NCBI GenBank assembly: GCA_031284065.1
Contig: JAITAP010000137.1
Coordinates: 1-8,993 of the forward strand
Origin: Prevotellaceae bacterium
Lineage (GTDB): Bacteria; Bacteroidota; Bacteroidia; Bacteroidales; UBA932
Length of the DNA stretch: 8,993 nt
Reading direction: 5' to 3'
Under the pieces are notes generated by a model. The model saw only the letters and a list, made by a program, of their open reading frames with translations, was not told where the DNA came from and ran no database searches. Positions within the stretch are counted from its first letter, which is position 1; every line of letters starts with the position of its first letter. Below are positions 5,309 through 8,993 of the stretch, one piece after another. Both the position numbers and the translations under genes were made by a program.

Positions 5309-5413
5309 GTTGAAAGTTGAAAGTTGCTTGCGCCGCGAAGCGCGGTATTATGTAAAAATTGAAAATTGAAAGTTGCCTGCGCCGCAAGCAACTTTCAACT
5401 TTCAATTTTCAAC
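5309..5413. repeat. Cluster of ttgaaagt repeats between trpS and lplA
   Basis: Two direct copies of a 28-bp unit (5309-5336 and 5358-5385, 25 of 28 identical; core gaaagttgcttgcgccgc) are joined by an inverted copy at 5384-5413. Each copy is built from the word ttgaaagt or ttgaaaat. The inverted copy overlaps the 3' end of trpS: the last codons and stop (gttgaaaattga) are repeat sequence. Such words recur in intergenic DNA of Bacteroidota. Confidence 0.7.
5351..5398 (-). terminator. Possible intrinsic terminator after trpS
   Basis: On the minus strand, 4 nt after the trpS stop, an 11-bp perfect stem forms from ttgaaagttgc and gcaactttcaa (5388-5398 with 5366-5376 on the plus strand). It is followed on the minus strand by attttcaattttt. 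Stem plus T-rich tail fits a terminator. The arms are repeat sequence with alternative pairings, and the T-run is interrupted, so leaky termination into lplA is likely. Confidence 0.4.
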
Positions 5414-6406
5414 GGCTTTAAATCCCATTATCCTTTTCATCTCCCGTAGCGTGGCGGCGGCGCTTTCGCGGGCTTTTTCCGCGCCGTTTTTGCGCACGCT
5501 GTGGAGGTAAGCTTCATCTTGCAAAATGTCGAGTATTCGGGCGCGGATGGGCAGGGTAACGCTGCAAATATCGTCGGCGAGCTGGTTTTTCATATCGCCA
5601 TACCGAATACCTCCGCTCGCGTACGCTTCTTTGTAGAAGCGGACCACTTCGGGCGTAGAAACCACCTCCATTATGGTGAAAAGATTTTTGACCGGCTCGC
5701 TCATGGCGTCGGATTTTTCGCCTGTGTCGGTTACGGCTTTTTTTACTTTCTTGCGTATCGTCGCTTCGTCGTCTGTCAGGAAGAGCCCGTTTCCCTCGCT
5801 TTTGCCCATTTTTCCGCTTCCGTCAAGCCCGGGGATTTTGATGAGTTCGCCGCCAAAATTATAGGCGTCAGGCTCGGGGAAGAGCTTTGCGCCGTACATG
5901 TTGTTGAACCGGCGGGCGTACACGCGGGTTATCTCCAAGTGCTGTTCCTGATCTTTGCCTACGGGCACTTTGTGCGCACGGTGTATGAGGATGTCGGTTG
6001 CCATGAGCACGGGGTAGGTGAGCAGACCGGCGTTCACATTTTGCGGGTGTTTGCGTACTTTTTCCTTAAACGAGGCCGTTCTCTCCAGCTCGCCCACGTA
6101 GGCAAGCATGTTGAGCAGCACGTACATTTCCGAGATTTCGGGCACGTCGCTCTGCACGTAGAGGGTGCATTTTTGGGGGTCTAAGCCTGCGGCCAGGTAC
6201 TCCGCCAAGATTTGGCGTACGCTGCCGTGAAAATCGGCGGCGTTGGGGTGCGTGGTGAGCGAGTGCAGGTCGGCGATGAAGAAGAAGCAGCGGTTGCTCT
6301 CCTGCATTTTCACAAAGTTGCGCAACGCGCCGTAGTAGTTGCCCAAATGAAGGTTTCCCGTAGAGCGTATGCCGCTAAGAACCGTTTCCTTTTCTGAATA
6401 TAACAT
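5402..6406 (-). CDS. trpS: Tryptophanyl-tRNA synthetase
   Basis: This class I aminoacyl-tRNA synthetase charges tRNA-Trp with tryptophan in the cytosol. From Met 6406 the product has 334 residues, the usual bacterial TrpRS length. The HIGH-type signature is GNLHLGNYYGA (17-27) and the KMSKS-type loop is KMGKSEGN (199-206); both bind ATP. The family stretches IADLHSLTTHP (44-54), LNMLAYVGELERTASFKEK (98-116), LLTYPVLMATDILIHRAHKV (128-147) and VGKDQEQHLEITR (149-161) are all present. In-frame codons upstream of 6406 give a non-family AT-rich tail, and a -7 box lies at 6421-6428, so the leader would be only about 10 nt. The final codons VEN-stop are made by an intergenic repeat. Confidence 0.96.
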   Translation of the reverse strand: MLYSEKETVLSGIRSTGNLHLGNYYGALRNFVKMQESNRCFFFIADLHSLTTHPNAADFHGSVRQILAEYLAAGLDPQKCTLYVQSDVPEISEMYVLLNMLAYVGELERTASFKEKVRKHPQNVNAGLLTYPVLMATDILIHRAHKVPVGKDQEQHLEITRVYARRFNNMYGAKLFPEPDAYNFGGELIKIPGLDGSGKMGKSEGNGLFLTDDEATIRKKVKKAVTDTGEKSDAMSEPVKNLFTIMEVVSTPEVVRFYKEAYASGGIRYGDMKNQLADDICSVTLPIRARILDILQDEAYLHSVRKNGAEKARESAAATLREMKRIMGFKAVEN

Positions 6407-6420
6407 AGTCTTTTTAGTCG

Positions 6421-6428
6421 CAAAAATA
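6421..6428 (-). promoter_or_regulatory. -7 box for trpS
   Basis: On the minus strand this reads TATTTTTG, a full TAnnTTTG match, 15 nt upstream of the trpS start codon. That implies a very short leader and supports Met 6406 over the upstream in-frame starts. Upstream the DNA is strongly AT-rich; no clear TTTG is seen at -33. Confidence 0.5.
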
Positions 6429-6436
6429 ATTATTTT

Positions 6437-6451
6437 TATAGCATTGCTATA
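6437..6451. promoter_or_regulatory. Dyad in the trpS promoter
   Basis: The sequence tatagca-t-tgctata is a perfect 7-bp inverted repeat with one central base. It lies 9-23 bp upstream of the -7 box, in the spacer/-33 zone where a regulator would compete with RNA polymerase. It could be an operator, but it is short and AT-rich, so chance is not excluded. Confidence 0.3.
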
Positions 6452-6483
6452 GATTATAGATTTAGGATGCCATATACAAATCA

Positions 6484-6550
6484 AATTCACATAATTACAG
6501 GATTTTCAAAATTTACATGTAAATCCCGAAAATTCTGCAATTATGTAAAT
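6484..6550. repeat. AT-rich repeat related to the one at 340-388
   Basis: This stretch contains the perfect 14-bp palindrome atttacatgtaaat (6511-6524) and words such as aattctgcaa and tatgtaaatt that resemble the tandem units at 349-387. It runs into the 3' end of the HAD phosphatase gene, whose last codons and TAA stop (6541-6543) lie in repeat-like sequence. Confidence 0.4.
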
Positions 6551-7041
6551 TTAAAATTCAAGATATTTTCCACCGCGTTTGCAATTCCCGCGTTTGCCTC
6601 AACGAGGATTCCTTTAATGCCGGCGTTGTGCGCCGTTTGCATGTCGGTTTCGCGGTCGCCGATAAAGTAGGAGCGCGAAGCGTCAACGTCGTACCGCGAC
6701 ATGGCTTTCTGCACAAGCAGCGGCAGCGGCTTCCGGCACAGGCACTTCCCAACGCTGGGGTGGTGCGTGCAAATGTAAAACTCCGTCAGCTGCACGCCAA
6801 ACGCAGCCACTTGCTCGCGCAAGAGGCTGTTGAGCGCCTCCACCTCCGGCAAGCCGTACAGCCCGTGCGCCACCCCGCTCTGGTTGCTGACGACGATGAG
6901 CAGGAAGCCTGCGTCTTGCAGCTTTTTCAGACATTCGCCAAGGCGCGGCGTGAGCGTAAAATCTTCCTTCCGGTACACGTAGTAATGCCCCTCGTTGCTG
7001 TTGATTACCCCATCGCGGTCAAGAAAAATGGCTTTTTGCAT
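6541..7041 (-). CDS. gmhB: HAD-IIIA phosphatase, D-glycero-D-manno-heptose-1,7-bisphosphate 7-phosphatase type
   Basis: This 166-residue HAD-superfamily phosphatase has the GmhB layout. Motif I is FLDRDGVIN with nucleophile Asp8 and acid/base Asp10; motif II is SNQSGVA (52-58). The zinc loop is C91-x-H93...C100-x-C102, followed by RKP (103-105); the acidic Mg2+ motif is GDRETD (128-133). GmhB removes the 7-phosphate from heptose bisphosphate on the way to ADP- or GDP-heptose for lipopolysaccharide or surface glycans. Histidinol-phosphatase domains of HisB share this fold and zinc loop, so substrate is inferred. No other heptose genes are visible nearby. It follows the rhomboid gene by 37 nt, probably in one transcript with holA. 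The last codons lie in AT-rich repeat-like sequence, so the tail (ILNFKFT) may be recent. Confidence 0.88.
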   Translation of the reverse strand: MQKAIFLDRDGVINSNEGHYYVYRKEDFTLTPRLGECLKKLQDAGFLLIVVSNQSGVAHGLYGLPEVEALNSLLREQVAAFGVQLTEFYICTHHPSVGKCLCRKPLPLLVQKAMSRYDVDASRSYFIGDRETDMQTAHNAGIKGILVEANAGIANAVENILNFKFT

Positions 7042-7078
7042 AAAAAATTACGATATACGTGAGCTCTCTTTTCACGGC

Positions 7079-7696
7079 TTACCACCTCATCAGCTGGTAC
7101 ACGAAATGCCACAGCAGCTGCGGGGCTATGGCTATCGGGTAAAGAAACCCGAAAATAGCGCCGTAAAAGTGCGCATCGTGGTTTACGTTGTCGGCGGCGC
7201 GTTTGCCCATGTAGGACGAATACCAGAGGTAGAGCGGGCCAAAAACAATGCCCGGCACGGGAATAACGCCCATGAGGTAGAGCATGCTCCACGGCTGAAA
7301 AAAGATGAACGCAAACAGCACGGCGCTCACCGCCCCCGACGCGCCTACCGCCGAGTAGTCGTGAGCGTCCTTGTGTCTGGTAATGGTCGTTACGGTAGCT
7401 ATTGCCATGCCGCCAAAGTAGAGCACAGCGTAGTGAAGCATGGGCACGGAGGTTACTCCCTCCGCTTGCAGCGCGTCAAGGGTCTTTTCCACAGCTCCGC
7501 CAAACGAGTACAGCACTATCATGTTCACCGCCAAGTGAACGTAGTCCGCATGAACAAAGCCGTGCGTAACGATACGGTACCACTCCCTGCGGTGCACCGC
7601 GCGGTAGGGCGATAGCAGCAGCTTGTCGAAAATATCGCGCCGCTTAAACGCCGCTATTGATACCAAAACGGTAAGAATTATAAGGGTAATAGTCAT
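7079..7696 (-). CDS. Rhomboid-family intramembrane serine protease
   Basis: This 205-residue membrane protein has about six hydrophobic segments, the minimal bacterial rhomboid core. Visible motifs are HGFVHADYVHLAVNM (45-59), with the oxyanion-site His54 and Asn58; GASG (118-121), with nucleophile Ser120; and DAHFYGAIFGF (174-184), matching AHxxGxxxG with catalytic His176. The catalytic pair is therefore intact. Rhomboids cleave membrane-spanning substrates within the bilayer; no substrate can be named here. The Asn-Val-Asn-His-Asp stretch (169-174) before the catalytic His and the long TM3-4 loop (about 71-86) look like the Bacteroidota subgroup. It starts 19 nt after the holA stop and precedes gmhB by 37 nt, so it probably rides in the holA transcript. 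Confidence 0.92.
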   Translation of the reverse strand: MTITLIILTVLVSIAAFKRRDIFDKLLLSPYRAVHRREWYRIVTHGFVHADYVHLAVNMIVLYSFGGAVEKTLDALQAEGVTSVPMLHYAVLYFGGMAIATVTTITRHKDAHDYSAVGASGAVSAVLFAFIFFQPWSMLYLMGVIPVPGIVFGPLYLWYSSYMGKRAADNVNHDAHFYGAIFGFLYPIAIAPQLLWHFVYQLMRW

Positions 7697-7715
7697 AGAG
7701 CAGATTTGCGTGTTG

Positions 7716-8762
7716 TCAGTGCATTATTTTGTAGGTGAGCTCGCGCAGCAAGTCGCCGTAGCCGGTAGAGGCGTTGTTCCAGCCCTTGCCGCGCATGTCA
7801 AACTCGCGCAGCAGCGCAATAACCTCTGCCGACTTGGTGGACGAAAACCGCCGTGCCGACGCCTCGTAATTTCGCCAAAAATACATGTTAATGCCCATTA
7901 CGCCCTGCACTTCGGCGGGCGGGATGCTGCCGTTTTTGTACTTTGCCCTGAGCATGTGCAGCAAAAAGATTTTGCAAAACGTTGAGAACAGCTGGCTCAC
8001 TATCACAGATAGCGGATTTTTTTCTGCGTTGCGCTCAAAGTGCATAATGATACGGTTGGCTTTGAGCACATCGCCTGTGGTAACGGCGTTGCAGAGCTCA
8101 AAATTGTTGTAATCTTTGCTGACGCCAATGTTACGCTCAATGTGCTCTGCGGTAATTTTGCTGTTTGGGGGCACGACCACCGCCAGCTTGTCGAGCTCGT
8201 TTACGATTTTGGTCAGGTCGGCGCCCAGATAGTCCGCCAAAATTTTGGCGGCCACCGCGTCGATGGCGCGCTGCTTGGAGCTGAGGTAGCTGATAATCCA
8301 GTCGGGGAGCCTTTCTTCGTAAGGCGGGGCAGACTCAAATACCTCTCCAACTTTGGCGGCCTGCTTGTAGAACGAGGTGCGCTTGTCCACCGTTTTTCCT
8401 TTGTAGCAAATAACGAGGATGGTAGATTTAAGCGGATTGCCGACGTAAATCTCCAGCTTCTCAATATCCCTAATGAGCTGGGCTTCGCGCACCATCACCA
8501 CTTGGCAGCTACTCATCATGGGGAAGCGTCGCGCAGCCTCAATCACCGCCTTTGCGCTCACGTCCCGGCCGTAGAGCACCGTTTGGTTGAACGTTTTTTC
8601 GGATTCGCTCAGCACATTCTCCTGAATATAGCCCGATACCAAGTCTATGTAGTACGGCTCTTCGCCCATAAGCAAGTACACCGGCTTGTATATTTTGTTT
8701 TTCAAGTCGGACATAATGCGCTCATAGCTCGATTTTACCTCCTCAAAGCGAAGCTTTGCCAT
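7716..8762 (-). CDS. holA: DNA polymerase III subunit delta
   Basis: The delta subunit is the wrench of the clamp-loader complex and opens the beta sliding clamp for loading on primed DNA. From Met 8762 the product is 348 residues, normal for HolA. It begins with the domain I pattern KNKIYKPVYLLMGEEPYYID (21-40) and has VVMVREAQLI (88-97) in the Walker-B-like position. KPVYLLMGEE replaces a true P-loop, as expected for non-ATPase delta. Further family signs are LADYLGADLTKIVNELDKLA (175-194), ITAEHIERNIGVSKDYNNFE (203-222) and the C-terminal helical collar to residue 348. Codons upstream of 8762 in the same frame give low-complexity sequence and run into an extragenic repeat, so I reject the longer start. 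I see no TAnnTTTG box upstream. It is the first gene of the minus-strand run that continues with the rhomboid protease. Confidence 0.93.
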   Translation of the reverse strand: MAKLRFEEVKSSYERIMSDLKNKIYKPVYLLMGEEPYYIDLVSGYIQENVLSESEKTFNQTVLYGRDVSAKAVIEAARRFPMMSSCQVVMVREAQLIRDIEKLEIYVGNPLKSTILVICYKGKTVDKRTSFYKQAAKVGEVFESAPPYEERLPDWIISYLSSKQRAIDAVAAKILADYLGADLTKIVNELDKLAVVVPPNSKITAEHIERNIGVSKDYNNFELCNAVTTGDVLKANRIIMHFERNAEKNPLSVIVSQLFSTFCKIFLLHMLRAKYKNGSIPPAEVQGVMGINMYFWRNYEASARRFSSTKSAEVIALLREFDMRGKGWNNASTGYGDLLRELTYKIMH

Positions 8763-8803
8763 AGCCTGTAAAGTTGAATTGTTGTTGTATTTGTTGCGCC
8801 CTG

Positions 8804-8852
8804 CCGCGCGTAGCATGTAGAGACGCACGCCGTGCGTCTCACCGCGCGTAGC
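8804..8852 (+). repeat. Dispersed extragenic palindrome, copy 2
   Basis: A 10-bp perfect inverted repeat, gagacgcacg (8820-8829) and cgtgcgtctc (8831-8840), is flanked by 11-bp direct repeats ccgcgcgtagc (8804-8814 and 8842-8852). The left half with the palindrome matches the element at 643-674 in inverted orientation. It stands upstream of holA and is not part of any gene. Confidence 0.7.
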
Positions 8853-8857
8853 GCAAA

Positions 8858-8993
8858 AGACCTCACCCCCTGCCCCTCTCCAAAGGAGAGGGGTGGCTTG
8901 CGCCGAAAATGTCCCGTTGCAAAAGGAGTTGGCTTGCGCCGAACGTCCCGTTGCTGCACCCCTCTCCTTTGGAGAGGGGCAGGGGTGAGGTCT
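8858..8993. repeat. Long inverted repeat with palindromic arms and an internal direct repeat
   Basis: The left arm (8858-8895, 38 nt) and right arm (8957-8993, 37 nt) are reverse complements except for one extra C on the left. Each arm contains its own 9-bp hairpin, cccctctcc with ggagagggg around aaa or ttt. The 61-nt spacer includes two copies of a 25-27 nt direct repeat (8894-8920 and 8930-8954; core ggcttgcgccgaa, then gtcccgttgc). The right arm reaches the last base of the window, so the element may continue. No gene is present; it looks like a composite of extragenic repeats. Confidence 0.75.

Noticed and set aside
5296..5391. Longer lipoate ligase start at 5391
   Set aside because: The added 32 residues are a translation of the ttgaaagt repeat cluster and do not resemble the family.
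6407..6490. Longer trpS start at 6490
   Set aside because: The added 28 residues come from AT-rich intergenic DNA that contains the -7 box; TrpRS homology begins at Met 6406.
8763..8828. Longer holA start at 8828
   Set aside because: The added residues come from the extragenic repeat and an Asn-rich stretch; HolA homology begins after Met 8762.
8804..8993. A CRISPR-like array at the right edge
   Set aside because: Repeats are only two per type, mixed direct and inverted, with no regular spacer length and no cas genes.

Overview
The window looks like chromosomal DNA of a Bacteroidota (Bacteroidales-like) bacterium. Several minus-strand genes are preceded by a TAnnTTTG box, the -7 element typical of that phylum. 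Recognisable Shine-Dalgarno sites are absent. One operon carries an ECF sigma factor with a DUF4252 protein, a pairing characteristic of these bacteria. I cannot assign a genus. Nearly all of the window is ordinary housekeeping or envelope coding sequence.

Layout from left to right. At 1-224, on the plus strand, the C-terminal end of a membrane protein (probably a transporter) overlaps a 34-residue single-span membrane protein, and a clear intrinsic terminator follows. From 225 to 766 there is no convincing protein gene. That stretch holds the terminator, AT-rich short repeats, a roughly 195-nt imperfect long hairpin that looks like a structured RNA (6S-like in outline), and two dispersed extragenic repeats. 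Everything from 767 to 8762 is coded on the minus strand.

Read in transcription order (right to left), the minus-strand genes are: holA (DNA polymerase III delta), a rhomboid protease and gmhB (HAD phosphatase); then trpS from its own promoter, followed by a repeat-filled gap and a short lipoate-protein ligase; then an envelope operon of ECF sigma factor, single-span anti-sigma-like protein, DUF4252 protein and outer-membrane beta-barrel; and finally a two-gene unit of Nudix hydrolase and exported endonuclease/exonuclease/phosphatase-family enzyme. The right edge (8804-8993) holds two more extragenic repeat elements, one of them a nearly perfect 38-bp inverted repeat whose arms are themselves palindromes.

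The sigma operon is the most system-like set. A sigma factor and its probable membrane regulator sit directly upstream of one exported protein and one outer-membrane protein, which suggests an autoregulated envelope-response circuit. I saw no phage, insertion sequence, CRISPR array, defence island or tRNA. The best candidate for something undescribed is the structured RNA at 404-600, followed by the tiny membrane protein at 120-224.
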